Source of the DNA: Paractinoplanes toevensis
GTDB lineage: Bacteria; Actinomycetota; Actinomycetes; Mycobacteriales; Micromonosporaceae
DNA length: 43,853 bases
Direction of reading: 5' to 3'
Assembly: GCF_018332695.1 (NCBI RefSeq)
Contig: NZ_BOQN01000056.1
Span: 1 to 43,853 of the forward strand
The translations under genes and the position numbers were made by a program. This document shows positions 15,880 through 24,271 of this stretch, piece by piece. The stretch's first letter is position 1; every line of letters begins with the position of its first letter. Below the pieces are notes generated by a model. That model ran no database searches and was not told where the DNA came from. It was given only the letters and a program-made list of their open reading frames with translations.

Positions 15880-17906
15880 CTCAAGAAGGCCGCTGCGACC
15901 CCGGCGTCGACCGGGATGTGCAGGCCGGTGGTGTGGGTCAGGTCCCCGCCGGTCAGCGCGAAGACCGCGTTGGCGACATGCTCCGGCAGGACCTCCCGCT
16001 TGAGCAGGGTGCGCTGCGCGTAGTACTCGCCGAGCTTCTCCTCCGGCACGCCGTACACGGCGGCGCGCTTCGCGCCCCAGCCGCCGGCGAAGATCCCGGA
16101 TCCGCGGACGACGCCGTCGGGGTTGATGCCATTGACGCGTACGCCGTGACCGCCGAGCTCCGCCGCCAGCAGCCGCACCTGATGGGCCTGGTCGGCCTTG
16201 GTGGCGCCGTAGGCGACGTTGTTCGGCCCCGCGAAGATCGAGTTCTTGCTGGAGATGTAGATGACGTCGCCACCCATCCCCTGCGGGATCATCACCCGGG
16301 CCGCCTCCCGCGACACCAGGAACGAGCCCTTCGCCATCACGTCGTGCTGGAGGTCCCAGTCGGCCTCGGTGGTTTCGAGGAGCGGCTTCGAAATGGACAG
16401 TCCGGCGTTGTTGACCACCAGGTCGATCCCGCCGAACGCGAGGACCGCCGCCCTGATCGACGCCGCGACCGCTTCCCCGCTGGTCACGTCGGCCTCGACC
16501 GCGATCGCCACGTCGGTGCCGCCGATCTCCGCCGCGACGCCCTCGGCCGCCTCGAAGTCGCGGTCGGCCACGATCACGCAGGCGCCCTCGGCCGCGAGCC
16601 GCAGCGCGATCGCCCGCCCGATCCCCGACCCGCCGCCGGTCACGTAGGCGATCCGGGTGGCGAGCGGCTTCGGCTTCGGCATCCGCTGGAGCTTGGCCTC
16701 CTCGAGCGCCCAGTACTCGATCCGAAACTTCTCCGACTCGTCGATCGGCGCGTAGGTCGAGACCGACTCGGCCCCACGCATCACGTTGATCGCGTTGACG
16801 TAGAACTCGCCGGCCACCCGCGCGGTCTGCTTGTTGGCCCCGAACGAGAACATGCCGACCCCCGGCACCAGCACGATCGCCGGGTCGGCGCCGCGCATCG
16901 CGGGTGAGTCGGCGGTCGCGTGCCGCTCGTAGTAGCCGCGGTAGTCGTCCCGGTAGGCCGCGTGCAGCTCCGTGAGCCGGGCCGCCACCTCCTCGATCGG
17001 CGCGTCCGGCGCGGTGTCCACGACCAGCGGCTTCACCTTGGTGCGCAGGAAGTGGTCGGGGCAGGAGGTGCCGAGCGCGGCCAGCTCGGGCAGCCGCGCG
17101 CTGTTCACGAAGTCGAGCACGACCTCGGAGTCGGTGTAGTGCCCGACCTGCGCCCGGTCGGTGGAGGCGAGCCCGCGCAGGATCGGGAAAAGCTCGGCCG
17201 CCCTGGTCTTGCGGGCCTGGTCGTCGAGGGTGCGGTGCACGGCGGCACCGAACGGCTCCGGGCGACCGTGCGCGGCCAGGTAGTCGGCGGCCAGCGAGAT
17301 GATCTCGCGCGAGTTGGCCTCGGACTCCGCGCTGGTCGCGCCCCAGGCGGTGATCCCGTGCCCGCCCAGGATGACGCCGATGGCCTGCGGGTTGGCGCGC
17401 TGCACCGCCGCGATGTCGAGCCCGAGCTGGAAACCCGGCCGCCGCCAGGGCACCCACAGCACCCGGTCGCCGAAGATCTCCTTGGTCAGCGCCGGACCGT
17501 CCGCGGCCGTGGCGATCGCGATGCCCGAGTCGGGATGCAGGTGGTCGACGTGCGCGACGTCGACGAGCCCGTGCATGGCGGTGTCGATGCTCGGCGCCGC
17601 CCCACCCCGCCCGTGCAGGCAGAAGTCGAACGCGGCGACCATCTCGTCCTCACGGTCCACCCCCGGGTAGACCCCGGTGAGCGCCCGCAGCCGATCGAGC
17701 CGCAGCACCGCGAGGCCCTTCTCGGTCAGGGTGCCGAGGTCGCCACCGGACCCCTTGACCCAGAGCAGCTCGGCCGGCTCGCCGGTGACCGGGTCGGTCT
17801 CGGTGCCCTTGGCCGAGGTGTTGCCCCCGGCGTAGTTGGTGTTGCGCGCATCGGCACCGAGCCGGTTGCTGCGCTCCAGAAGCTCACGCACTGCGGGGTT
17901 AGTCAT
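15876..17906 (-). CDS. rhaEW: Bifunctional rhamnulose-1-phosphate aldolase / lactaldehyde dehydrogenase
   Basis: A 676-residue fusion. Residues 1 to about 400 form a class II aldolase with metal-binding histidines in HVDHLHPDSG (H122, H124) and GGHGITAWG (H183). Residues about 418-676 form a short-chain dehydrogenase with TGGGSGIG at 423-430, NNAG near 499, and catalytic serine, Y566 and K570 (YGATK). Proteins of this layout (RhaEW, YuxG-like) split L-rhamnulose 1-phosphate into dihydroxyacetone phosphate and L-lactaldehyde and oxidise the aldehyde to L-lactate. It is the first gene of the operon, and a LacI-type operator lies 27 bases upstream of its ATG. Confidence 0.93.
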   Translation of the reverse strand: MTNPAVRELLERSNRLGADARNTNYAGGNTSAKGTETDPVTGEPAELLWVKGSGGDLGTLTEKGLAVLRLDRLRALTGVYPGVDREDEMVAAFDFCLHGRGGAAPSIDTAMHGLVDVAHVDHLHPDSGIAIATAADGPALTKEIFGDRVLWVPWRRPGFQLGLDIAAVQRANPQAIGVILGGHGITAWGATSAESEANSREIISLAADYLAAHGRPEPFGAAVHRTLDDQARKTRAAELFPILRGLASTDRAQVGHYTDSEVVLDFVNSARLPELAALGTSCPDHFLRTKVKPLVVDTAPDAPIEEVAARLTELHAAYRDDYRGYYERHATADSPAMRGADPAIVLVPGVGMFSFGANKQTARVAGEFYVNAINVMRGAESVSTYAPIDESEKFRIEYWALEEAKLQRMPKPKPLATRIAYVTGGGSGIGRAIALRLAAEGACVIVADRDFEAAEGVAAEIGGTDVAIAVEADVTSGEAVAASIRAAVLAFGGIDLVVNNAGLSISKPLLETTEADWDLQHDVMAKGSFLVSREAARVMIPQGMGGDVIYISSKNSIFAGPNNVAYGATKADQAHQVRLLAAELGGHGVRVNGINPDGVVRGSGIFAGGWGAKRAAVYGVPEEKLGEYYAQRTLLKREVLPEHVANAVFALTGGDLTHTTGLHIPVDAGVAAAFLR

Positions 17907-17932
17907 GGCGTCCTTCAGGCTTCAAGATCTCA

Positions 17933-17944
17933 TGAAACGTTTCA
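17933..17944. promoter_or_regulatory. LacI-type operator in front of rhaEW
   Basis: TGAAACGTTTCA is a perfect 12-base palindrome with the central CG typical of LacI-family operators. Closely related words stand before rhaR (20606-20617) and rhaT (20715-20726), so the three probably bind the same regulator. Slightly upstream, GTGACGGCCGTTCAC at 17966-17980 is a second near-palindrome. The remaining sequence up to the Roadblock gene at 18180 shows no further gene. Confidence 0.8.
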
Positions 17945-18179
17945 CACGTTGCAGGCAGATTACGGTGACGGCCGTTCACGGTCAAGATGCCGATCCTGGG
18001 GTTACCACTCGGTAAGTCCATCCGGCGGCCCGATGATCTCGGCGACCGATCGCCCGACCCCCTCCGGGGTCGATCGCCCAGAGGATGTCGATCTTCGGCC
18101 TGACCTGCTCCGATTCCGCACTGCTTTCGGCTGCGATTAATTTCGCCGTGGCATCGTGGTCGCCGATCAAGGAGGACAC

Positions 18180-18542
18180 GTGGCGAACATCGAGACGTCC
18201 CTGAAGGAAGCCATGACGATCGAGGGCGCCATCGGCGTCGCGCTCGTCGACCACACCAGTGGACTCACCCTCGGCACGATGGGTGGCGGAGCCACCATGG
18301 ACATGAACATCGCGGCCGCCGGCAACACCGACGTGGTCCGCGCCAAGCTGCGCACCCTCGACATGCTCGGCTTCAGCGACGGCATCGAGGACATCCTTAT
18401 CACCCTCGACACCCAGTACCACCTGATCCGGCCGCTGAGCGGCGAGTCGCTCTTTCTCTACCTGTCGCTCAACAAGGACCGGGCCAACCTCGGCCTCGCT
18501 CGATACCAGCTCCGAAAGATCGAGGCGGACCTCGAGGTATGA
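18180..18542 (+). CDS. Roadblock/LC7-domain protein 1
   Basis: A 120-residue single-domain protein. GTG at 18180-18182 is chosen because AAGGAGG ends four bases upstream; the longer frame from 18156 would bury that site. The pattern ALVDHTSGLTLGTMGGG, then a helix, then DILITLDTQYHLIRPL and SLFLYLSLN fits the alpha/beta Roadblock/LC7 fold, which in bacteria pairs with small Ras-like GTPases (MglB-type) or with conservon proteins. No GTPase gene is visible nearby. It overlaps the next Roadblock gene by four bases, so the two products may form a heterodimer. Confidence 0.7.
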   Translation: MANIETSLKEAMTIEGAIGVALVDHTSGLTLGTMGGGATMDMNIAAAGNTDVVRAKLRTLDMLGFSDGIEDILITLDTQYHLIRPLSGESLFLYLSLNKDRANLGLARYQLRKIEADLEV

Positions 18543-18943
18543 CGGTGCTCGGCTCCGACCCCGTTCTCGACGAGATGGCGGCCCTGCGACATGAGGTGAC
18601 CGGCGTGAGCGGCAGCGTCATCGCCGGGGTGGACGGGCTGCTGATCCTGCACGACACGCTGCCGGGCGTAGAGCCGAACGACATCGCGGCGCTGGCCGCC
18701 GGCGCGTGCGGGATCAGCCGAACCACCGGCGCTGTCCTCCAGCAGGGCCCGTTCCGCGAGGTGACGATCGGCAACCAGAACGGCTACCTCGCCGTCTACG
18801 CGGTCGGCGACCTCGCACTGCTGGCCGTGATCGGCGACGGCGGGCTGAACATCGCCCGCCTGCACCTGGCCGCCCGCCCGGTAACCCAGCGGCTGGCCGC
18901 GCTGCTGACGTTCGACCCGACGCACCCCTTCGATCGGCGTTAG
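18539..18943 (+). CDS. Roadblock/LC7-domain protein 2
   Basis: A 134-residue protein with a clear Roadblock pattern: VSGSVIAGVDGLLILHDTLPG, then EPNDIAALAAGACGISR, then REVTIGNQNGYLAVYAVGDLALLAVIG. It resembles actinobacterial Roadblock proteins such as those in conservons, but the usual sensor-kinase-like, GTPase and DUF742 partners are absent. Its ATG overlaps the preceding Roadblock stop codon. The stop is followed two bases later by arm A of the long inverted repeat. Confidence 0.8.
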   Translation: MTVLGSDPVLDEMAALRHEVTGVSGSVIAGVDGLLILHDTLPGVEPNDIAALAAGACGISRTTGAVLQQGPFREVTIGNQNGYLAVYAVGDLALLAVIGDGGLNIARLHLAARPVTQRLAALLTFDPTHPFDRR

Positions 18944-18945
18944 AT

Positions 18946-19048
18946 CTTTCCGGTACGGCGGACAACGCCCACAACCGCACCGGCACCCGACCGCCGAGCA
19001 GGCGCGATCGGCGTGCAACACCGGCACGTGCCGCGACTCTCGCGCAAC
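18946..19048 (+). repeat. Gene-end repeat, arm A
   Basis: These 103 bases match the reverse complement of 19461-19563 with about eight mismatches by hand count (about 92% identity). The arm starts two bases after the Roadblock stop codon. It contains the palindrome CGGCACGTGCCG at 19022-19033. The 412 bases between the arms (19049-19460) hold no gene I can support, only the partial copy at 19353-19399. Open frames here do not look like proteins. Confidence 0.85.
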
Positions 19049-19352
19049 CGGGCCGCCCGCCGGAACGCCGCCCGGTTGAAGGCCGGCTTCCTTGATGCGG
19101 GGTGCTCCCGCGGCTTTCGGTCGCGTCGATCCACGAAGACCTAGCGCCCTCCGGGCGAATTGCCCTCACCCACCCGCATTCGGGAAACCACGCCCGCTCC
19201 TGAACTCCACCCGCGCCGGACCCGACATGCCGCTTATATCCGCGGCGGGACCCTCAGCTCACGGCGAAGTTGTCGATTTGACTCCCCGCCAGTTGACGCG
19301 CCTTTCCAAGATCTGCGAGTCGTGGGTGAGACGAGCTTGGGCTCCCTCCGGC

Positions 19353-19399
19353 CAACACCGGCACGTGCCGCGACTCTCGCGCACCCGGGCCGGCCCGCC
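19353..19399 (+). repeat. Gene-end repeat, partial central copy B
   Basis: About 46 bases repeat 19016-19061 in the same orientation with one substitution and one extra base, again centred on CGGCACGTGCCG (19359-19370). This is the inner part of the element without the CTTTCCGG end found next to genes. Confidence 0.8.
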
Positions 19400-19460
19400 C
19401 ACGGCAGGTGAGTCACACCCGTCGAGGCGCGGTTGAGGGCCGGCCAAGAGTGAGTGTCGC

Positions 19461-19563
19461 GTTGCGCGAGAGGCGCGGCACGTGCCGGTGTTGCACGCCG
19501 CTCGCGCCGGGTAGGCGGTCGGGTGCTGGTGCGGTTGTGGAGGTTGTCCGCCGTACCGGAAAG
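19461..19563 (-). repeat. Gene-end repeat, arm C (inverted)
   Basis: This is the inverted partner of arm A. It ends three bases before the stop codon of the convergent LacI gene, mirroring the placement of arm A. The palindrome is at 19476-19487. A transcript crossing from either side could fold into a long hairpin with its partner. Confidence 0.85.
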
Positions 19564-19566
19564 TCT

Positions 19567-20589
19567 TTAGCGCGCCCGCGAAGATGCCCGGGCGACCAGC
19601 TCGGGGGTGAAGAACAGCTGCTGGTGCTCGTGGTCGGGGTTGGTCGCCTCGTCCAGCACCAGCTGCGCCGCGGCCCGGCCCAGCTCTTGCCGGGGCTGGC
19701 GCACCGAGGACAGTGGGACGGCGGCCGCGGCGGCGAACTCGATGTCGTCGAAACCGACGATCGCCAGGTCGTCCGGCACCCGCAGGCCGGCGCCGATGCT
19801 CTGCTGCAGCAGGCCCAGCGCGAGCAGGTCGTTGGCGCAGAAGGCGGCGGTGGGGCGCCGGCGCGCGGGCAGGCCGGCCAGCCGCTCGCCGGCCGAGCGG
19901 CCCTCGGCGACGGTCAGCGCCTCGGTCGGCAGGTAGACCAGGTCGTCGGCGGGCAGGCCCAGCTCGGCCCACACCTCGCGGGAGCCCTGCAGTCGCTCGC
20001 GCACCTGGCCGATCGACTCGGGGCCGCCGATGAACGCGACGCGGCGGTGGCCCTGCTCGGCCAGGTGCTCGATCGCCACCCGGCCGCCGTGCACGTCGTC
20101 GACCGCGACCGAGCAGCAGCTCTCGTCGTCGCGGCGGCGGTCGACGATCACCAGTGGAACGCCGCGGCGGGTCAGGTCGTAGAGGTAGGGCGCCTCGGAA
20201 TTCACCGGGGTGATCAGGATGCCCTGGACGCGCTGCTGGAGCAGGCGGTCGAGGTGCGCTTCCTCGCGCTCGGCCCGGCTGTTGCTGTTGCAGATGAAGA
20301 GGGAGAGATCGGCGTCCTCGGCGGCCAGCTCGATGCCCTGGGCCACGTCGTGGAAGAACGGGTTGGTGCCGTCCAGCATCACGTAGGCCAGGGTGCGGCT
20401 GGTGCCGGCCCGCAGCTGCCGGGCCGACTCGTTGCGCACGAAGCCGAGCTCGGCCATCGCCCGCTCGACCCGCTCGCGGGTGCGGGCGCTGACGACCTCG
20501 GGACGGTTCATCACGTTGGAGACCGTGCCGAGCGAGACGCCGGCGGCCGCGGCCACGTCCTTCACGGAGGGCGTCCTGCTGTTGAGCAC
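19567..20589 (-). CDS. rhaR: LacI-family regulator of rhamnose use
   Basis: A 340-residue LacI-family protein. The N-terminal helix-turn-helix reads SVKDVAAAAGVSLGTVSNVMNRPE with hinge ESARQLRAGTSRTLAYVMLD. The periplasmic-binding-like effector domain follows (NPFFHDVAQGIELAAEDAD; GFDDIEFAAAAAVPLSSVRQP). GTG at 20587-20589 is preferred because GGGAGG ends eight bases upstream; the TTG at 20593-20595 would leave only two. It sits between the two rhamnose operons and matching operators precede both, so it most likely represses them until a pathway intermediate binds. The name is by context. Confidence 0.85.
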   Translation of the reverse strand: MLNSRTPSVKDVAAAAGVSLGTVSNVMNRPEVVSARTRERVERAMAELGFVRNESARQLRAGTSRTLAYVMLDGTNPFFHDVAQGIELAAEDADLSLFICNSNSRAEREEAHLDRLLQQRVQGILITPVNSEAPYLYDLTRRGVPLVIVDRRRDDESCCSVAVDDVHGGRVAIEHLAEQGHRRVAFIGGPESIGQVRERLQGSREVWAELGLPADDLVYLPTEALTVAEGRSAGERLAGLPARRRPTAAFCANDLLALGLLQQSIGAGLRVPDDLAIVGFDDIEFAAAAAVPLSSVRQPRQELGRAAAQLVLDEATNPDHEHQQLFFTPELVARASSRAR

Positions 20590-20605
20590 CGCCAAGTCCT
20601 CCCGT

Positions 20606-20628
20606 TGAAACGTTGAAGCAGCATCTTA
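20606..20628 (-). promoter_or_regulatory. rhaR promoter with LacI-type operator
   Basis: On the minus strand a good -10 hexamer, TAAGAT (plus strand 20623-20628), is followed after five bases by TTCAACGTTTCA (20606-20617), a degraded version of the rhamnose operator. This places the operator at the transcription start and suggests autorepression. A weak -35 (TTGCGC) lies about 15 bases upstream of the -10. Confidence 0.6.
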
Positions 20629-20682
20629 CGGTACCTGCCACCTGCGCAACGGCCGTGTTTCCGCCGCGTTTCCATCCAACGC

Positions 20683-20726
20683 TTGACATGTGTGATTGGC
20701 GCCACCTACGTTTGTGAAACATTTCA
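20683..20726 (+). promoter_or_regulatory. rhaT operon promoter with LacI-type operator
   Basis: TTGACA at 20683-20688 and TACGTT at 20707-20712, 18 bases apart, form a vegetative-type promoter. The operator TGAAACATTTCA at 20715-20726 directly follows the -10 and covers the expected start point, the classical repressing position. GGGAGG at 20737-20742 is the ribosome binding site of rhaT. Confidence 0.75.
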
Positions 20727-20748
20727 ACCCACGACCGGGAGGTGGCTC

Positions 20749-22251
20749 GTGGCGGAGGCAACGGCTCTGCTCGAGGTCCACGACGTGACGAAATCCTTCG
20801 GCGCGGTCGCGGCAGTGCAGGGCGTCAGCTTCCCGCTGTACGGCGGTGAGGCCCACGCCCTCGTCGGGGAGAACGGTGCCGGTAAGTCCACGATCGTGAA
20901 GATGCTGGCCGGCGTGCACCGCCCCGACACCGGCACGCTCCGGATGGACGGCACCGACGTCGACTTCGCCGGCCCCGCCGACGCCAAGGCCGCCGGGATC
21001 GCGGTGATCTACCAGGAGCCCACCCTCTTCCCCGACCTGTCCGTCGCGGAGAACATCGCGATGGGCAACCAGCCGCTGACCCGGCTCCGGCAGATCGACC
21101 GCAAGGCCATGCACGCGAACGCCGAGCGGCTGTTCCGCCGCCTGGGCGTGCAGCTCGACCCGACCCGCCCGGCCCGCGGCCTGTCGATCGCCGACCAGCA
21201 ACTCGTCGAGATCGCCAAGGCGCTGTCCAGCGAGGCCCGCATCCTGATCATGGACGAGCCGACGGCCGCGCTGTCGGCGGTCGAGGTCGAGCGGCTGTTC
21301 TCGGTGGTCCGGTCGCTGCGCGACGAGGGCGCGGCGATCCTGTTCATCTCGCACCGGTTCGAGGAGATCACCGCGCTCTGCGAGCGGGTGACGATCATGC
21401 GGGACGGCAAGCACGTCGCCACCGAGCTGGTCGCCGACCTCACCGTCGACGACATGATCCGCCGGATGGTCGGCCGCGATCTGAGCGCGCTCTTCCCCAA
21501 GCAGACGGTCGAGCCGGGCGAGGTGATGCTCGAGGTCTCCGCGCTGAGCCGGGAGGGCGTGTTCCGCGACATCTCGTTCACGGTCCGGGCCGGCGAGATC
21601 GTGGCCCTGGCCGGTCTGGTCGGCGCGGGCCGGTCCGAGGTGATGCAGGCCGTGTTCGGCGTCGACCCGTACGACTCGGGCACCGTCAAGGTGAAGGGCA
21701 AGCGCCTCAAGCCCGGCTCGCCGCGCGCCGCGATGGCCGCCGGCCTGGCGCTGGTCCCGGAGGACCGCCGTCAGCAGGGCCTGGTCATGGAGCTGTCGAT
21801 CGAGCGCAACGTGACCCTGCCCCGGGCTCGCAAGCTGGCCCGGCTCGGCCTGCTGTTCGGCGGCGCCGAACGGGAGGCGGCGGCGACCTGGACGAGCAAG
21901 CTGCAGACCAAGCTGGGCTCGCTCTCCGACGCGGTCGGCACCCTCTCCGGCGGCAACCAGCAGAAAGTCGTGCTGGCCAAGTGGCTCTCCACCAGCCCGC
22001 AGTTGCTGATCGTCGACGAACCGACCCGGGGCATCGACGTCGGCACCAAGGCCGAGGTGCACCGGCTGATGTCGTCGCTGGCCGCGGACGGTCTCGCAGT
22101 CGTCATGGTGTCGTCCGAGTTGCCCGAGGTGCTGGGCATGGCCGATCGGGTCGTGGTGCTGCGCGAGGGCCGCGTCGCCGCGATCCTGAGCCGCGACGAA
22201 GCAACTGGAGAGTCCGTCATGTACGCCGCGATGGGTCAGGAGGCGGCATGA
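20749..22251 (+). CDS. rhaT: Rhamnose ABC transporter ATP-binding protein
   Basis: A 500-residue protein with two fused nucleotide-binding domains, as in sugar ATPases of the RbsA/RhaT class. The first has Walker A GENGAGKS, signature-like LSIADQQLVEIAKAL and Walker B ILIMDEPTAALS. The second has a changed Walker A (VGAGRSE), the signature LSGGNQQKVVLAKWL and LLIVDEPTRGIDVG. The start is GTG at 20749-20751, six bases after GGGAGG; the frame upstream is rejected because it crosses the promoter. It energises the two permeases encoded next and overlaps the first by four bases. Confidence 0.9.
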   Translation: MAEATALLEVHDVTKSFGAVAAVQGVSFPLYGGEAHALVGENGAGKSTIVKMLAGVHRPDTGTLRMDGTDVDFAGPADAKAAGIAVIYQEPTLFPDLSVAENIAMGNQPLTRLRQIDRKAMHANAERLFRRLGVQLDPTRPARGLSIADQQLVEIAKALSSEARILIMDEPTAALSAVEVERLFSVVRSLRDEGAAILFISHRFEEITALCERVTIMRDGKHVATELVADLTVDDMIRRMVGRDLSALFPKQTVEPGEVMLEVSALSREGVFRDISFTVRAGEIVALAGLVGAGRSEVMQAVFGVDPYDSGTVKVKGKRLKPGSPRAAMAAGLALVPEDRRQQGLVMELSIERNVTLPRARKLARLGLLFGGAEREAAATWTSKLQTKLGSLSDAVGTLSGGNQQKVVLAKWLSTSPQLLIVDEPTRGIDVGTKAEVHRLMSSLAADGLAVVMVSSELPEVLGMADRVVVLREGRVAAILSRDEATGESVMYAAMGQEAA

Positions 22252-23255
22252 CGCCCGCTGCGGCTCGGCCGCCGATCAAGTTCGACATCCTGAAGACCCG
22301 GGAGCTGGGCATCGTGCTCGCGCTCGCGGCCCTGGTCCTCTACACGACGATCAACAATCCGCGCTTCCTGTCCGGGCAGAGCGTCCGCGACAACCTGCTG
22401 AACACCGCGATCCTCGCGGTGATGGCCACCGGCCAGGCGGTCGTCGTGATCACCCGGAACATCGACCTGAGCGTGGGCTCGGTGCTCGGCATCTCGGCCT
22501 TCGCGGTCGCCACCGTGATGAGCGACCACCCGGGCCTGCCGATGATCATCGCCATCCTCGTCGGCCTCGCCGTCGGCGCCGCGGCGGGCCTGCTCAACGG
22601 CGTGCTGGTCCGCTACGGCAAGGTCCCGGCGCTGGTCGTGACCCTGGGCACGCTCTACATGTACCGCGGCATCACCTACTCGTGGGCCGGCGGCTCGCAG
22701 GTGAACGCGGACGAGCTGCCCGCGCACTTCCTCAACTTCGCCAACGACAACCTGCTCGGGGTGCCGTGGCTGGTGCTGATCGCGCTGCTCGTGGTGGGTG
22801 CGACCACCTGGGTGATGCGCAACTACCGGGTCGGCCGCGAGCTGTACGCGATGGGTTCCAGCCCGCCGGCCGCCGAGCTGGCCGGCATCAAGGTAGCCCG
22901 CAACCTGCTCGGCGCGTTCGTCCTCAGTGGTGCCCTCGCGGGCCTTGCCGGGGTGCTGTTCGCGGCCCGGTTCGGCACGGTCGACGCGTCGGCCGGCACG
23001 GGCTACGAGCTGAACGTGGTGGCCGCGGTCGTGGTCGGCGGGGTCGCGGTGTTCGGCGGCAGCGGCACGGTCTGGGGCGCCGGCCTCGGCGCGCTGCTGC
23101 TCACGGTGATCAGCAGCGCCCTCGCGGTGCTCGACATCAACCAGTTCTGGCAGCAGGCCATCGTCGGCGCCCTGATCGTCCTGGCCATCGGCGCCGACCG
23201 CCTGGTCGCGGTCCGGATCGCCCGCTCGCTGCGAAAGAGGGACGCGCATGTCTAG
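22248..23255 (+). CDS. rhaP: Rhamnose ABC transporter permease 1
   Basis: A 335-residue permease of the ribose/rhamnose type with about eight to ten membrane segments. The family motif NIDLSVGSVLG lies near residue 76, and the EAA-like loop with ELAGIKVARN follows a YAMGSSP segment. The ATG at 22248-22250 overlaps the rhaT stop. The best family parallel is RhaP of the RhaSTPQ rhamnose importer; which of the two permeases is P and which Q cannot be decided from sequence alone. Confidence 0.85.
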   Translation: MTPAAARPPIKFDILKTRELGIVLALAALVLYTTINNPRFLSGQSVRDNLLNTAILAVMATGQAVVVITRNIDLSVGSVLGISAFAVATVMSDHPGLPMIIAILVGLAVGAAAGLLNGVLVRYGKVPALVVTLGTLYMYRGITYSWAGGSQVNADELPAHFLNFANDNLLGVPWLVLIALLVVGATTWVMRNYRVGRELYAMGSSPPAAELAGIKVARNLLGAFVLSGALAGLAGVLFAARFGTVDASAGTGYELNVVAAVVVGGVAVFGGSGTVWGAGLGALLLTVISSALAVLDINQFWQQAIVGALIVLAIGADRLVAVRIARSLRKRDAHV

Positions 23256-24225
23256 GAAGTTCGCCACCTGGGACACCGCGATCATCGCGCTCACCGTGCT
23301 GGTGCTGATCATCGCGTCCCTGGTCGTGGACAACTTCGGGACCAGCCGGAACTTCACCTTCATGGTGCTCGACCTGCTGCCGATCATCCTGGTCGCGCTG
23401 CCGATGACGTTCATCATCGTGACCGGCGAGATCGATCTGTCGGTGGCCAGCACCCTGGGCCTGACCAGCTCGCTGATGGGCTGGTTCTGGAACCACGGCC
23501 TCTCGATCGAGACGATCATCCCGCTCTGCATCGTGATCGGCGCGGTGGCCGGTGTACTCAACGGGTTCTTGATCACGGGTTTGGGGTTGCCGTCCCTGGC
23601 CGTCACGATCGGCACCCTCGCGCTCTACCGCGGCCTCGCCCTGGTGGTGCTGGGCGACGGCGCGGTGGCCGACTTCCCGTTCAACTACACCGGCTGGGTG
23701 ACCGGCACGATCGGCGGCGGAGCCGTACCCAATGTTCTGATCTTGATTGTGGTCCTGGCTTTGATCTTCGGGGTCATCCTGCACGCCACCCCGGTCGGCC
23801 GCTCGCTCTACGCGATCGGCGCGAACGCCCAGGCCGCGCACTTCGCCGGCATCCGGGTGGCCCGGACCAAATTCTGGCTGTACGTCGTGAGCGGTGCCGT
23901 CGCCGGCCTGGTCGGCGTGCTGTGGACGCTGCGCTACTCCAGCGCCCGGGCCGACAACGGCGCCGGACTCGAACTCGCCGTGGTCGCGGCCGTCCTGCTG
24001 GGCGGCGTCTCGATCTTCGGCGGCAAGGGCAGCCTGCCCGGCGTCCTCGCCGGCGTGGTGCTGCTGACCGCGCTGCAGAACGCGCTGCGCCTGGAGGACG
24101 TCTCCGGGCAGGCGCTGAACATCGTCACGGGCGCCCTGCTCGTGCTGTCCGTCCTGCTTCCCAACCTGATCAGCTCGATCCGCGGCAACTGGCAGCGCCG
24201 CAAACTGCGCCAGTCCGCCGCTTGA
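23248..24225 (+). CDS. rhaQ: Rhamnose ABC transporter permease 2
   Basis: A 325-residue permease homologous to the preceding one, with GEIDLSVASTLGLTSSLMG near residue 60 and HFAGIRVARTKFWLY as the ATPase-contact loop. The two permeases probably form a heterodimeric channel. The start ATG at 23248-23250 overlaps the preceding gene by eight bases. Confidence 0.85.
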   Translation: MSRKFATWDTAIIALTVLVLIIASLVVDNFGTSRNFTFMVLDLLPIILVALPMTFIIVTGEIDLSVASTLGLTSSLMGWFWNHGLSIETIIPLCIVIGAVAGVLNGFLITGLGLPSLAVTIGTLALYRGLALVVLGDGAVADFPFNYTGWVTGTIGGGAVPNVLILIVVLALIFGVILHATPVGRSLYAIGANAQAAHFAGIRVARTKFWLYVVSGAVAGLVGVLWTLRYSSARADNGAGLELAVVAAVLLGGVSIFGGKGSLPGVLAGVVLLTALQNALRLEDVSGQALNIVTGALLVLSVLLPNLISSIRGNWQRRKLRQSAA

Positions 24226-24271
24226 CGGCGCTCCCCCTCCCCCGTTTTGAAAGTTGAAAGAAGGAGCAAGC

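Noticed and set aside
14497..17457. A 986-codon open frame spanning rhaB and much of rhaEW
   Set aside because: The part upstream of 15879 is low-complexity Arg/Gly/Ala-rich out-of-frame sequence inside rhaEW; only the rhaB portion has family motifs.
18946..19563. Possible CRISPR array or insertion sequence
   Set aside because: Only three copies with irregular spacing, two inverted, no cas or transposase gene, and no terminal target duplication seen.
20593..20595. TTG as start codon of the rhamnose LacI regulator
   Set aside because: It would lie two bases after GGGAGG; the GTG at 20587-20589 has normal spacing.
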